Shown here: positions 11,666 through 25,900 of the stretch, piece by piece
Position numbering within the stretch: position 1 is the first letter of the stretch
How the letters are laid out: every line of letters starts with the position of its first letter
NCBI GenBank assembly: GCA_036897445.1
Contig: JAYMTL010000091.1
Span: 18,149 to 82,148, forward strand
DNA: 64,000 nt
Reading direction: 5' to 3'
Source: Pelargonium tetragonum
Lineage: Eukaryota > Streptophyta > Magnoliopsida > Geraniales > Geraniaceae
The notes under the pieces: generated by a model
What the model was told of the DNA's origin: nothing
The model's database searches: none
The model's input: the letters and a program-made list of their open reading frames with translations, nothing else
Position numbers and translations under genes: made by a program

Positions 11666-14600
11666 TTTAGGAGGTCAGTCTTATTCTTATACTTTCTAAA
11701 AAAGAGTTTCCTTATCCGGTAAAAAAATCCCTAAACTGTAAACTAAATCTACCCTTTCTTTTATGCTTAGCTCTTCACTTATAACAAGAAACCTTGAGTC
11801 CCAAACCTCTTATTAAGACACTCGTTCTAATACTATCACACTACTTGTGTTGACTTGTCTTTCTTACTTACTGGCAACGCCCTTTTCCTATACCCACTCC
11901 TGTTCTATAAAAACGAAATTCAATATAGAACCCTTCTGACTCGCTGAACTGAAAGTAGGATAACCTTAATTTGCAACTTGTTTTCTGGCATTCAGATATC
12001 TATCCAGTACTTTTTAAGTTAAGGCTGCCCTTAATTAACCGTGAAAACTTGCTCCACAAGAATCTCAGAAAACTCTCTGATATCTTTTCTATTCCTTTAA
12101 GCTTGAAAACTCTGTATCACCGACTTCCTATCTATCCTATCTATCTACAGTAAAAACCTCAACACTCTATTACCTCAAAAGGGTTCCAATCCTAGTAAGT
12201 ACTACCTTGTGTTGACTTATAAAAACCTGCCACTATCAAAAATCCTGTTATACAACCTTCTACAAGAAACTAGGATTCTGACTTGCTTTGAACCCTTTAG
12301 GATTTCCTTTCCTTACGACTTGCCCCTAAACTCGCTTGAACTATATATAAGAGTTTAACCAGAAGAAAGTCACACTAAACCCGAGGGTATAATACCACAA
12401 AAAAGCCTTATACTTTTTTAAGGGTTTAAGAGGAGGTTTCGGTATAATAATCAGATCAAAATGAACCCCGTCTTTTCCGAACTAAGATTGAGTATTCATT
12501 CAAACCTCTTTCTACAAGAGCGCATAAGTAAGCCCAGCATACCCCAATATTGAAAGGATCTCACTTGTATCAAAGAAATGGGCATGGACTTTTCAATTAC
12601 TATGTCAAATTACTAACTACTTCAGTATTACTCATAAACCTGCTATCAGACGAGCGGGGGTTGAAAAATCCCGGAGTTTCTTATTCAAACACTTTTCATT
12701 TCTAAGAATTTTGACGTAGACGAGATCCTTTTTTAGATGTGAGTTCCTCAAGCTCTTTTACAAGAGGGGCCTTCTCATTTTATTGAATTTCCATATATAA
12801 GAATACTCCCTTTCTGGAAAAGCCAGCGAACTCTATTTGTAAATTTGTAAAAGGGGTCCTATTCTTTTTTACAGAGATATATATATGTTTTCTCCGATGG
12901 GTTTTTCAAAGTCAAAATATGAACACGAAAAAGGGAGTTTCCCTTAGACCCGCGGGAACTATCCCCAATAAACAAGCACCTTATTTCTACTACTTCTACT
13001 AAAAGATCCATACCGACTCTTGGCTTTATAAAGACTTTTTAGCCAACTAAGGAAAACTCTAATTTCTAATAGGGAATCCCGGAGCACTTATATATAGGAC
13101 TCGGAGCTAATTCACTTTTCTATTGTAAAACCTTCTTTCTTCAATTTCTAACTTCTTTCAAACCCCGGACTCAGTTCTATCTTATTTCTCTTTTCTGGAA
13201 ACAGCTTAGAAGACCTAAAGCAGAGTCAAATAGAATATAGAGAGAGCACCACTGTAACAACAACAAAACAAAAAGAAAATTCTATTTATTTAAATTAAGG
13301 GTAGACTAACTTTACTTAATAACACAGAGGGAACTCTCTACCTCAATGAAAGAGAGAGCAATTACTCCAGTCAAGCTCGTAGAATATACAAATAAAAGAA
13401 AAAATGCCGTACTTAGTATCTATAATATACATTACCTCAGTTTCAACACTAAGTTAGGTGTAGGGGTTCCTATTAGCACTCTTTAGCATCAGTTTTGAAT
13501 TTCATTACCTTCAATTGAATTGCTCACTTACTTTATAGATCGAAATAGAAAAGTGATGAAATGAAACGGGACTTTCTCATTATAGACTGAAGGCAAGAAG
13601 CCCCTATAAACACTTTCAACTTAGGAGTTGAACCTTTAAAGGACTCTTTATCTAGCTCTAGTTATTGTCTATCTAAAAAGGCTCTTTAAGTTAAGTAAGT
13701 GCTGAGGAACAAACCTTTTTATTGATCGATCGAGGAAAACCCCAGAATCTGAGACCCCTTACTTCAAACACAGTAAAGAAAGTCACAGGCTCTAATCAAA
13801 AGAAAACAATCTTAGGTAAAATCCCTGAGTTGACTTACTTACTGGAATCCCCGAACCCTTACTCTAAAAAAACCTGTCTCGTCAAGAATTTAAAGGAATA
13901 CTTAACAACCAGACTAAGCTCCCTCTCTCCCCGCTCACTCCAGTAGAGGCTTCTTTTTATTATGCTCTTTTAGGGCGCTCACTTGCACTTTGTTGGTTTC
14001 GAAAGAACAATCTCTAATTTAATTAATAATTAAAAAAGTAAGGACTCTACTTTTTTAGTAGTTCTTAAATCCCACTGTTTGGATAAAGTGCAGAAGTACG
14101 TAATAAAGTAAGTTTCATCTCATACTAAAAATGAACTTTAAGGAATTTCATTAGAACAAGTGGAGCCTGCTTATGAGGATGCTTACTTTAGACCCCTTTT
14201 TCAAAAGGTCCTACTTTTAAACAAGGATATACATACTAAATACTATTAAAAAGTCTAATCCAATTTGTACTTGAGGCTTATAGCTACAACCGCGGGACTT
14301 ATCCTCTATAGAGAATTTTTTAAGGTCGACTGGCGAATTTGTCCTTTTTTTACTAAAGGCATTCAGATCCCAGAAATAAAAGTAAGCAAATAGGGCCTTA
14401 TAAAGTTTTACAATCACCAAACTCACAAGTAAAATATCTTAACTATCCTATATCTTATATTTATATTGAGTTCTTTTTCCGTTATCCGGCTGGGGTAAAA
14501 GTAAAAGCCTCGAAAGAACTGAACTTTAAGGGCATCCATGTCTTGACAATACTTTGTTCCTAACCAGAGACTGATTTTCTAGTCTTTCTTATCTAAGTGA

Positions 14601-16893
14601 TTTATAAGGACTAATATGTCAAGCGTTATAGGTGGTTAAAGCGGGGACTTTAAGCATATACTTCATAAAGTTAATTTTTGAGCAAAATCTTTAAAAATAC
14701 CTAACTCAGGATAACTTTTGAGTAGGGAATACTGGGTACTAAAGCCGGGTTCTCCTAAGAAATGAAATTTAGGTTAATATCTTACTAACCAATAAGTGGG
14801 GTTTTCCTAAGAGTTGGCTCTAAAAAACCCCGCGCGGAGAAGTTTCTTTAGTATTCAAAAAACCTATCAAACTCAAAATCCCGAGTTGTTCATAAGTTAT
14901 ATACTAATAGGAGTTCCCTTAAGTATAGTCTTTGTTCGCACACGTAAAAACTCTTAGTGCTACCCGCGCATATATATATACTCGCAGGAGACCCCTTAAC
15001 TAACTCTTAGTATGAACGCTCTTCTATATCTATATAAGTCTAGAAACTTTTGTTATAATTCAAAAGGGGGCCCAGCCCTTTTAATAAGCACAAACTATAG
15101 AATTGCATTTTTATAAAGTTTAACTTAAGCTAATTTGAAGCTGTTGAACCGTTGGCATCCTCTCGAAAATTCTTGCTCTACCAAAACCCCTGTGGGCTAG
15201 ACACTAGAGAACAAAGCAAACAAATTCTACGGAATTCCTTATACATACTATAGGAAGAATTTGTGTAGAGTCCTAACCCCTTGACTAATTCCTTACATTG
15301 TCAAGTGAACTAGGTGTCTTTTTTAGTAGGGTAATTCCGCGCTTAACTTTTATATAAAAGTCGGGGGGTATATTCATATATGGGTCTTCCTTCTCTGTTA
15401 CATAAGAGTCTATTTTCTTGGGTCTTTCTGCTCTTGATGCTGATTGAAATCCTGAAATTGACTACTTTCGATCCAACCAACGTGGACCTTTCCAATAATT
15501 CATTCTGAGTGTGCGTTTTTAACCCTTGGGGGTCTAAGCTTCGACAAAGGGCTGGGTAGAAACATGATAATGCTTTAGTTGAGTCAAAACAAAGATTGAT
15601 TTTCTAACTTAGTTTGTAGGCAAAAAAGAGAAAAAGTACTCTTATAATATAAATTTTTTTAGTATAAAAAAGCGCAAGATCTAAAAAAAGAATCACGTTT
15701 TTACTTTACGCCTTTCCCGGTTAACCAAATAGAGAAAGATAGATTAAACTTTAAAAAGTTAACCTAGTAAAAGTCCTACTAACTGCAAATTAGACTAAAT
15801 TCTAATTTACTACGCTAAATATATAAGTAGAGGCCTCCTAACTTGGTATAGGATCCCTCTTTCCCTTTGGTAAACATTGTAGACCCCTTAATAAGAGATA
15901 CACAGAAGGCCCTTTTCCTGACGGGCGCATCATATGCAATGTTATTATATCCATGTAATTTACTATATATTGGATTCCTTTATACCAAGAGATTTTCATT
16001 CACAAGCCCTTCAGCGGTACAGGGCCTTTTTAAGGACTGGACCAAGGTCTTTAGCTATAGCCCCCAAAAAAGAAAAAAGGGGGGGAGTTCCTATCTGCAC
16101 TACGTGATCTTTTTCTGTGTAATTACCTGGACTCGTTTTTATTAACATAACCTTGTTTCAGTATCTATTATCTTTGGAAGTAAACAAGGATATGCCCAAG
16201 CTGTCTAAATATAGATAAAGAATAAAAGAACTGTGATACGACCTATCTTTTTCTAGATCTAAGTTGGAATAAGTTTTTTATAGGCATCCTGATTTCTTTC
16301 TTGTCAAAAAAGAGGTACTCATTAAGAAATCTTTCAAGGCTACTAGAAACCAGGCTCCCTTTAGACTTTAGATAAACCAGAAAAGCCCTTTGTTAAGACT
16401 AAAAGTTTCTAGGTCGGTCAAGCTAAATTGGATTTTTCTTATTATATTAATAGACGTTCTTTAACAAAAGAAATAAAAAAGAAAGTGTAAATATTAAGCT
16501 CCCAAAGGATAGTACTAAGGGGTCTGCTCGGCATTTTTTCAGCGAATGCAGCAGTTATCCTTTTTGCTGTTTACCAGGATAAGCTTTCCCTAACTAATGA
16601 GTATTAAATGTGTAATAAGATTGTCTGTCTATTTGACTGTTCGCAGTTTCTGCATAAATCTAATAAGATATTCCAGATAAGGATCCTAGGAGCTCTACGG
16701 TATCGAGGGTAAGGCCTGGAGATTCTTTAAATTCCTTACTTAACGAGAATATCTTGATTAGCGCTTTTTTCTTCTTACATTAAAATTTTATCTGTAGCTG
16801 CCCTAAAAAGGGTAAAAATGACTTAAATAGACTCGATTTTAGTAGTGTAGTAAAAAGCATAGTTTAAAATCTGTTTATTTGTTGTTTATTTTT
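11666..16893. other. Noncoding stretch, mainly texture B
   Basis: After about 12.2 kb the sequence is AT-rich with recurrent GC islets, for example near 14911, 14984 and 15066, some 73-82 bp apart. The longest open frame of the window is here (15867-16145, 92 codons). Its product has hydrophobic stretches around residues 15-40 and 76-90 but resembles no family I know. There is no RNA gene or long repeat. Confidence 0.5.
15062..15082. repeat. Small perfect hairpin
   Basis: AAAAGGG (15062-15068) and CCCTTTT (15076-15082) can pair over a 7-base loop. It is the clearest paired example of the GC-islet motif of texture B. A role as a transcript end or stabilising hairpin is only conjecture. Confidence 0.6.
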
Positions 16894-16945
16894 ATAGAGT
16901 GGTAAAACTGTACAACTATTTGGATGTAGTTGGTTCAAATCCCGG
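16894..16945 (+). other. tRNA-like fragment, not an intact tRNA
   Basis: ATAG (16894-16897) can pair with CTGT (16908-16911) around AGTGGTAAAA, a typical D-arm shape. CAACT (16913-16917) pairs with AGTTG (16928-16932) around a 10-base loop containing TTTGGAT. Then comes GGTTCAAATCC (from 16932), the classic T-loop. However, the T stem is poor, the presumed anticodon loop is too long, and no acceptor stem can be made from the flanks. It may be a decayed tRNA gene or coincidence. Confidence 0.25.
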
Positions 16946-19900
16946 AAACTTATTAAAAAGAATCCAAAGTCTATAGAGTAGTCTAGCTTTGCCTTGGCTT
17001 TGATTCTTAAAACCTGAATATATGAATATAAATAAATAGATGTATCTGGTTCGTAAATACTTAAGCCATCCCCCACTTTGTTTTTGAGAAAGAGGGCTTA
17101 TTCTCATGCTTGTTACTATGAGTTTTCCAGGCTACCCTATAGAACCCTTAAATATATAAAAGATAAAGATTTGAGTTTTTTGATCTAGAACTGTAAGAAT
17201 CCCCTAGAATGGAATACATAACTTGTATAAAGTTCCCCTACCTTGTGTCGCTTTTTTAAGATAAGAGCTAATGCTATGAAAAAATCTTACCCTTTTAAAA
17301 CTCATTTTAAACAAGGTTGAGCTAAACAAACAGGGCATTCTTGCTTGCCGGTCTCTTTTTTTGTCGTAAAGTTTTCAAAATAGTAGCTTAATGGGGTCTT
17401 TGTTAACCAAGAATAATAAAGAGTAAAAAATAAGGGGTTTACGCTATTTATAGGTGAATCGGAGGCTCTCAAATCCCTAACTCCCAAGCCGATCAAAATA
17501 AGCAGCAGTCCCAAAATCTTACTACATTTCAGTTCAACCCGTGTTTTCCTCTAAATTATGTAGAAACTTTAGATAGAAAGGGGTTCTCGTATTCATAAAG
17601 GAAGCTTCTATTTGAGATAATCAGGGCAGTTTGATATGAACAATTGAAATAAAAATTTTTTGTATCTTGGCTTGACTTTATAAGGGTTTCTGAGTTAGTT
17701 ATCACTCAACCTTACTTCTTTTATTCAATTTAGAAAGCCAGTTCTGACAGTTTCATTATTTAAAAGGTGTCCTATGCATGAAGATCTACTTGCATTGCAG
17801 TTGCTCAATAACCTATCAAGTGTATTTAATACAAAAGATTAGGATTACCTACTCCCAAAAAGAGGTCTAGCCAATTATGCGAAAATTCTTAAAGGCGTCT
17901 TTACACCACGTTTAGGAGCTGGAGAGTTCGAGTCACTTTATTACTAGAGTCCTTATAAACTAGGATTTTAATATACCTAACACATGTCTAAACTAACTCC
18001 TTTTGTTTCATGCTATTTTCTCCACTTTAGATAATAAAAAGATCCTTTGAATGGAAAACTTGGATACGGAGAACAAGAACTTTCACGCATTAAAAAGGGG
18101 TAATCCTATATTCTTTTTACTTTTATTTACAAGAGCTCCTTATTCAGGATATAGAACTACTACTTAAGATCGGTCAGGAGACCCCGAGGGTTGCCCGTAT
18201 AAAAAAAGTTAACTTTGTTCTATAGGGATCCTTTTATCAAAGTTATATGACTCAAAAGTAGAAAGAGTAAGATACTACTTGATCATCGTAAAATCCAGAT
18301 AGATTCTATTATTCCTCTTTTAGAAGATCTAAAGCTTAAACAACGCTTTTATTTTAGTCTAGAATAGGGCAAGAACAAAGTCAAGAAAAATCTGCACATT
18401 GAGGATCCGCTAAAGTCGTGTGTAATTCTGTTTACTGTAATTAAATTTAAAAAGTTCAATATAAAATACCCATATATATATCAGCATCAAAGCCTTTTGG
18501 AAAAGCAATACAAGAATCTCTAGGTATTAAGCAAATCCAGTTGATAAACTATTTAAAATATATGCACAAATTTAAGTAGAACAGGGTCCTTTTTCTAGAA
18601 AAGAATCTAACGGGATTTGTATAACTAGGAGATGCTATAAAAATGCAAAGGAAAGAAGTAGGCTGAGGTTGAGAGTGAAATATAAAAGGTTATCCGAATC
18701 CCTCTTGTTTGGTATAACCTGTCTTAGGAGGAGTCTGACTCTTAGGGGTCTTGTTGCAGCCTCTATTGGGTCTTCTGTATCTTATTTTAGTTGTAGCCTA
18801 TTGTACTTGCTATATTAGTAGATAGAGTTAGAGTAGTCTTTCATAAGGTAGATTCCCCTCCTTGCTTTGTTCTTATCGTTAAAGAGGATACGAGCCTTGG
18901 ATTGGAAATAGTTAGTTTTTCTTCCCAACTTTAGCATTGCGAAAGAGGTTAATACGATATAGTATTATGAAAGGTAACCGTAAAAAAGGAACACCCCAAC
19001 AGTAAAAAGGCTTAAATATATAGACTTACTGGTGATCTTAAGGAGTTTGAAAAGTCCTCCTAGTTATTCCCTTGAAAGCTTGTTAATATTTTGATATAGG
19101 CGCGGTAATAACGACTTAAGAAACCCATTACTCTAAACACCGGATTTTTCTAAGGGATTTGGCCGAAACAATATTTAGGTCTTTTGTATATTCCATATTA
19201 GGTACAGGAGTAAGAGTAACTCACCAAGACAGAGTGACCTTTTCTTTCTCTTGTCTTGGCTTTTAGGTCTATTACTAACTTTCATTTTAGGCAGGTAGCT
19301 ACAAGGAATATTTGAGTTCAACTCGTATCCCAAAAAACTTCTAAGAAAGTCAGACTATAGCTGTAAGGGTTCTAATAGAGTACTTATAAGACTGAAAAAA
19401 TAGAAAAATAGATAGGCCTACCCCTTTATCTACTTCTTTTTTTAAACCCTTTATATTATAAAGAAACTTTAGCCATACTTATGTGATCTATGTGATCCTG
19501 GGCAGCTACATCCCTGTGCTATCCTCTTAAACAAGCCTTTTATTAGGTTAGGCCCCGTTAAAGTTTATCTAAGTGAAATCTCTATTCTGTAAAAAAATCA
19601 TCCTAATACTTAACGTTACCCTTGAATCTATCCTAACTACTTTACACCTAAAACTATCTATAATTAACGAAGAGTACAATAGCATAGATAAGACTAAGAT
19701 CTATAAGGCTCATACAAAGGGCTACAGAAAATATACAGCACTGCTAATAGCATTCCAGCCCGCAAAAGCGTCCGGCCTGATGACGCAGCATACCCCGGCA
19801 AGGCCTAGGAAATGCATTCTATTATAATAAAATAAAAACACTGTACAAGCGTTCCTTTCTAGGTTTCACGGAAAAAGGCCCTGGGTTTGTTTGAGATAAT

Positions 19901-22900
19901 AGGATAATCTTTTCTATTTTATATACTCTGGGGTTACGCCCTAAAAGCAAGAAGCTTTTTTTTTTGAATCATAATGAAATGATAGGAATTAGTACTAATA
20001 GTTTGCTTTTGCCCTTTATATCCAAAATTCTTAATTATATAGATTTTAAGGAATTCTAATCGCGGGTTACTCACTATGGAAAGGAAAAGATAAAGGGTAA
20101 CACCCCACCTACTTTACTCAACTTGGGGTTCATGTTCTCATTAAGTTGGGGTATATCACGTATCCATGTTCTATTCAAAATACTTACTGCATTTTCCTAT
20201 CTTCGCTACGCTACAGTCAGGTAGAATGACCCACCTCTAGACTATTTTATCTATCACTAAGGCTTACATCATAGTACTACGGAGAACAAGAGGCCTTTTC
20301 CCTTACTAAGAATAGAACAACGAATACAATATACTAGGACCTCTTATGCTAAGACTTTCTATTACTAAAAAATCCAGAGGAATCGTAAAAGATTATTTAC
20401 TTAGGAATCCTTTTTTCAGGTTTTAAAGGACTTCAATACCTTAGGTTAGGATAAAAGAGTTCTTTCCTTAGGGATTTAAAGTCTCTAGCAGGGGATTCCT
20501 TTGCGGGAGTATAGACTACCTACGAGGGTGTTTTTCCGTCGAGATATGGTTTAATATTTTAACAAGATAAAACTAATTTTAGAAAGGAATAAAGTAAAAA
20601 AAAAATCAGATTTTAGCGTTGTAGTATGTTAAAGAGAACTTTTGAGATTGCAATTTTTTCAAGTCTTAACTCTTAGGCAGTACTTTAGGCTGTATTACTG
20701 ATTTAAAGTCTAAAATTTTGAATTAAAGGAAATCCTCGAGTCTATTATTTTGGGGGAAGTCAAATTAGTCTGTTAAAGATAAAAATTCCCGTTTTGCAAG
20801 CAAGGAAACCTTGCCTTTTTGATTAACTCGAAAGGGTTATCCTGATATTCTTAATAAAGGGTGTATTATCAGGGGTATTTGAAGATTACCTAAAAAGTGT
20901 TTTTTTTACAAAACAAATCCTGCTAAATCCAAAACCCGGGCATGCCTATAATTGGTTAAGGTATCCCACGCGTCTGGTATAGGGAGTTTCTTAAATTAAG
21001 TACCTCGTTAAACAAGAAGCAGGAGAGCTATCCTAAAATAAGCCCTAAAGCCCCCTCTTTATTTATAATGTTAAGCCCCGGTTTCTAAAAGAAAGATTAA
21101 GAGCTAGTTTCCCACAAGAGTCGCGGATTTACTATTTATTATAGTCTATATTTTCTAGTTAATTTATAAGTAGCACGTCCTTAATTTGGAATAGATAAAT
21201 GAATTAGGATATCTTTTTGGTGCTTTGCATTACTTCTTGAATAAACTACATTTTAGAGGAACTTTTAAGTTTCTTTATTCACGAACCCCCGTTTCGTTTT
21301 AGGCTCTCAGAAGCCATAGAAATGCCAGAATAGTCTAGGTATGAACTAGAAAATAGTAAGATTTTTTTCGAAGTGGAAAATGACTTAGGCGAATATAAGA
21401 CCCAACTGAAATATTAAAAGCAAACTTTCCTCGAGGGTCCTGGTTTTATCCCCTTTACCATAGCAGTAGTCTTTTTAATACCTGGCGTGTCGCTTCTTGG
21501 TTTCCCATATAGTACTTTCTAAATTGATGACAAACTTACTAATAACCAGCGGCTCTAGATAGATAAGATATCTAGCTCAAGTGCAAGAAAGAGCCTCTTT
21601 TTCTGGATTTTCTATTATCCCTCCCTCTATTTTCTTTTTATTTACCCATTTAATTAAGGAATTCTAAGCTATCTTTGCTAAGTTTCTTTTTGTGAGTTGC
21701 AAGAAAAGAAATAGAAATGAAGTGTGAAGACAAAAAGAAGGAAACTAAGTCTGACGTTATGAAAGTTAACAGGGCTTGAACCCCTGAAATAAGGTTTGTA
21801 GTTAAACTATCTGGATTTACTTGCAAGCTTTCCACGGGAAAGATAGAGTTCATAGTATTATATAACTAATTGTGTGATATAAGCGCTCGCTGAATTTAAC
21901 TAAAAAAATCTTATAGAAAGGGGCTCGGATAGGCGTGGGATTCCCTTTATTATATTGATCTACTGTTTGAATCCTCTGAATTCTAACTTGATATCCTTAA
22001 AAAAATGAATATCTTTCTCAAAGGAATTCAAAGCTCTCCTTTGAGTGTCGGATCCGCACTCTACTTTATTTAGTATAAACAGTAGGGGATTCCGGTACCG
22101 GTATAAGGGCAAGATATACTAGAGACAGTTAGCCCTAAGGGCTTGATAAATAGAAATGGATAAAGAAGCACGCCGTTTTTGCCTTTATAAGGAATTTGGA
22201 CCTTCGTTAATGTAAACCCCTTTAATGTAACTGTAATTGTACCACACCCATAAAAAAGCCCAAGCTCTTGAACCTACACAAAAAATCTTTTTAGGCTTGC
22301 ACTTTAACTTCTTAAATTCATTCTTTTTCATATTACTTTTACATAAGGACTTTGTATTAGACTAAATCTTAAGTATAGAACACAAGTCAGGCATACTAAG
22401 TATTAACCTTGCCTATGGAAAAATGAGCTATTAATTCTGTAAATTGGATACTACACGTTTCTATTGTTGAGGTTGTCTTTCTTTAGATAGCACAAATAGA
22501 GTATTCAGTTAAGGGCTTACCTTTATATAATTTTCCTAATAAACCTATTTTATTTACTTTTTGTCAAACTAGACACTGGGTATAAACTTATTGACCGAAT
22601 AAGACATTTTACTAGAAAGGTTTAAGAGTCGCGGATTCTTTTATTGTCTGGAGTATACCTTTACATACATAAGTCTGATTCTAAAGAACTGAAGCTTATA
22701 TGGATCTGATAACTTTCTTTAGTAAGAGTAAGCAGAATAGGAAAGATTCTAATAGTATTAAGTACCGGATCGGCTATAAAAGAAAAAGGTTCATTCTATT
22801 TTCATTTGAGTAGGAGGCTTCAACTTTTGTAAAACATGTGCATGTCCCGTCGTAAGTAATTGAATACCTTATTGCTTATTGCCTAGTTTTTATAGTTCCA

Positions 22901-25900
22901 GTGCAGTTAGAGACTTTTGATCATTGACTTGAGCTGCTGTTTAGAATGCAAAATAAATAGAACTGGAATCCTTTACTAAAAGAAAAGGGTAACTAAAGGA
23001 AGACACTTATTTTGAAGAACGAAAAGGTTTAGGACAAAACTAAAAAGATCTTTCTTTAAAAGAAAAGAAGGTAATCGATTACATATGCTGGTGCTGGCGA
23101 GGGGTACCGAGCTTACGGCTAAAAAAGTTTTGTCTAGTGTTATATAATAGGAAGCCCCTTTTCTAAGACGCTAGCAGTTAACGAATTACTTGCCACTATA
23201 AAGCTAGCCCGCTTCAGATATGCCCGTTATAATATTAAGATTTATGAGTCGAATTTGTGAGACCCTAGACATATCAGTAAAGAAAAGGGGAGTTAGTTAT
23301 CTGTCCCGAAGGCGAGCCATAACAAAGTTTGACTTAAAAAGCAGTCCAAGTCTCTCGCTATAAGTTCTCCCTTTTTAGGTGTGTACCTAACTGCACACAA
23401 GAATCCTATTCCTGGTTTATAAAGCAAAAAAAAAGCTCTAGACAGCAAAGGCATAGTGAAGCCTAGTAACTTACAAAGCAAAAGGTGGCTAATCCTTTTG
23501 AATTTCAGGAAATTTTTTTTTAAGGCCAGGCTGCTGATACAAAACAAATAATAAGGATATTTCAACTCCAGAAAGAATGATCTATAACAGGGGATCTTAC
23601 TAAAGTCAATTTTAATTCACGAATCTGCTATTGTGTAGTGCATTCCCATGTTGGGACCCCTTCTGTGATCTAAACTTATACTTTTTGGACCATGCCTGTT
23701 TTATTTTATTAAGAGATCGGGGGTTTTTTTGTATATTATCCTCTAGGGTTCTACTAAAGATAAGAGATAGTCTTTTTCTTCTTATCCTTATAATAGATAC
23801 TTAAAAAAGTGAGAATTCTTTAGATCATGAAAGGCTTTTTTCAAGTGGCCTCCGTTTTTCAATACAACTAGTTTTTAGTCTTTATGGTGAGGGGACGAAA
23901 TTTTATATAACTGCCGAGGATTAAATGAACTAAAAAGGGTACCCAATACCAATAGGAGATCCCGGTAAAGGCACCCCTAAAAAAGAAGGAAATTCTAAAA
24001 GTAAAAAAAAAAGCAATGCTTCTTAGCTTAGCTCGCCGAATTCTTTAACTAAGATTTCTTAATTATGACAATTCAGTGGTTTTAAGCATCTAGCTAAATG
24101 CCATTTATAAGAAAACCCTCCAATACATGGGATATTTTAGTTAGATTGTACGGAATACTTCAACATTTCCTATGGTTATGTTATTTGCTCTGTTTTCTAT
24201 ACAAAGATGGGGCTAAATTACTGACTAGTTATTCCTTTTTTGTATTACATCATATTAAAATACCCATACTGCATCCTTTTAATTAAGAAAATACCTAGAA
24301 GAATCCAAAGTCAAACTTGAATCTAACGAAACTAAATGCTTAGTAAGAATAAGTTCGAATAGGGCTTTCGTAAGGGATGACGCGATGAACCATGCACCCT
24401 ATTAGTAACTGCAACTAGAAAGATAAGTTGGAAATAAAAAAAAGATCCCATCTATTTTAATTACTCATGTCATAACATAAATTTAGGTGTCATCTTTTTT
24501 ATATTAAAGGATGTGCCTTTGTCAGTTCACTTCGTGAAATCCCATAACTTGTTTTTATGCTCTAGCTCAGTTACTTCTTTCGTTAAGTAGTCTACTCCAA
24601 GCTAACTATTAGATAGAACTTAATAAATGAGTGAAATTGGATTCCAATTGCTGTGACAAAATCTTCCTTAGCCGTTCCTAAATCTAAGAATTCTACTCTG
24701 GAACCTCTTTTAGTTATTATACACGATACATGATACATAAAGACTAATGACACATCCCAAGGTAACCCAGCTTTATTTGCTTAAGTATACCCATCCTAAC
24801 TCTGCCGCAGTGCTATACTAGGTAAAAACATAAAAAAACTCCGAGTAGTTGACTATATCCAAGCAAATTCAAAAAACTTTAACTTATATTATATAAATTC
24901 TAATTTTTAGATAAAATATGCATAAGTTCTGGTCTGAGACTTTAGAATACTTGTATTTATACTTAATCAGGACAATTCAGGGTTCAACATAAATTTGTGT
25001 TTACTTGATTCCTTAACTGGGTCTTTCTTTACTGACTCTTGAGAATCTTTCTCAACTTTATCAAAGGTCTTATAATCATAAAGAAGTTTTAAACCTACAA
25101 AACAAAGACTTTATATAACTTTAACGAATCTGGGGTTGGTTGTGTATAACCTAACAAAAGTGGGATAGCTACACTAAAATATAGACAAATTGAATTTTGT
25201 ATGAGGTAAAAAAGCATATAATCAACTAGGTTATGTATATATTTTCCAGAATAAGAAAGGGGACTTTATAAGAATTTTAAGAGCCGGTAGTACCTATACG
25301 TGATAAGGGTCTGTAAAATCCTAAAGGGTAATGTAATCGTATTATGAGATAAAATTCTATACAGATTCAAATCATATCCATATAGATAGACTTTAATCAA
25401 GTAAATTCAACTTACAGATTCTTTGTTATGGCCTTTCTGGCTGGATCTATCTTTACTGGTGTATTTTTATCCAAGTATCCTTATAAGTGATTTTACTGAT
25501 TCGGAAAGAAAGAGTATTTACCCTATTTTACTAAAGTACCCCCTCTGAGCCCAGATGCACGTTAAAAGGTAGCATAAAGGAGTTATTCAAGATTTACCAA
25601 AAACCTTGTTGAATGAGAACCCCTGGGATTCAAAAAATTACCAAACGAAGTTTTTCATTTTAACCCTAGCTTGATTAAGCGATATCTACTTGAGAAAACC
25701 TTAAGTACTGCTCGCCCTAGTAGTCATAAATCTCCAGAGAGTACCATTAATTCTTTTATACTAGATTTACGTTATTACCTATAGAAAAGAAAGACAAAAA
25801 ATAATGAGAATGCTCTTGAAAATCAACACTTAGTATAGATCCCAGAGCTTCTGAACAAGAACCCTATAGTGTACGGCGTATCCTTAGTAAAAAATTTTTA

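Larger units (their letters stand above)
10401..12200. other. Noncoding, pyrimidine-rich texture A block
   Basis: The + strand is rich in CTT, TCT and ACT words, the opposite skew to 7.2-9.5 kb. It contains the R7 duplicated block. Two minus-strand frames (10829-11023 and 11414-11629) are shadows of this skew. No gene is supported outside the R7 remnants. Confidence 0.45.

Noticed and set aside
21770-21786. CAGGG-CTTGAAC-CCCTG, T-arm-like on the minus strand
   Set aside because: The TTC sits one base off the canonical T-loop position, and the flanks give no cloverleaf.
23293-23565. 90-codon minus-strand frame with hydrophobic segments
   Set aside because: No family resemblance and no neighbouring gene. 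Similar frames occur throughout the window at chance frequency.
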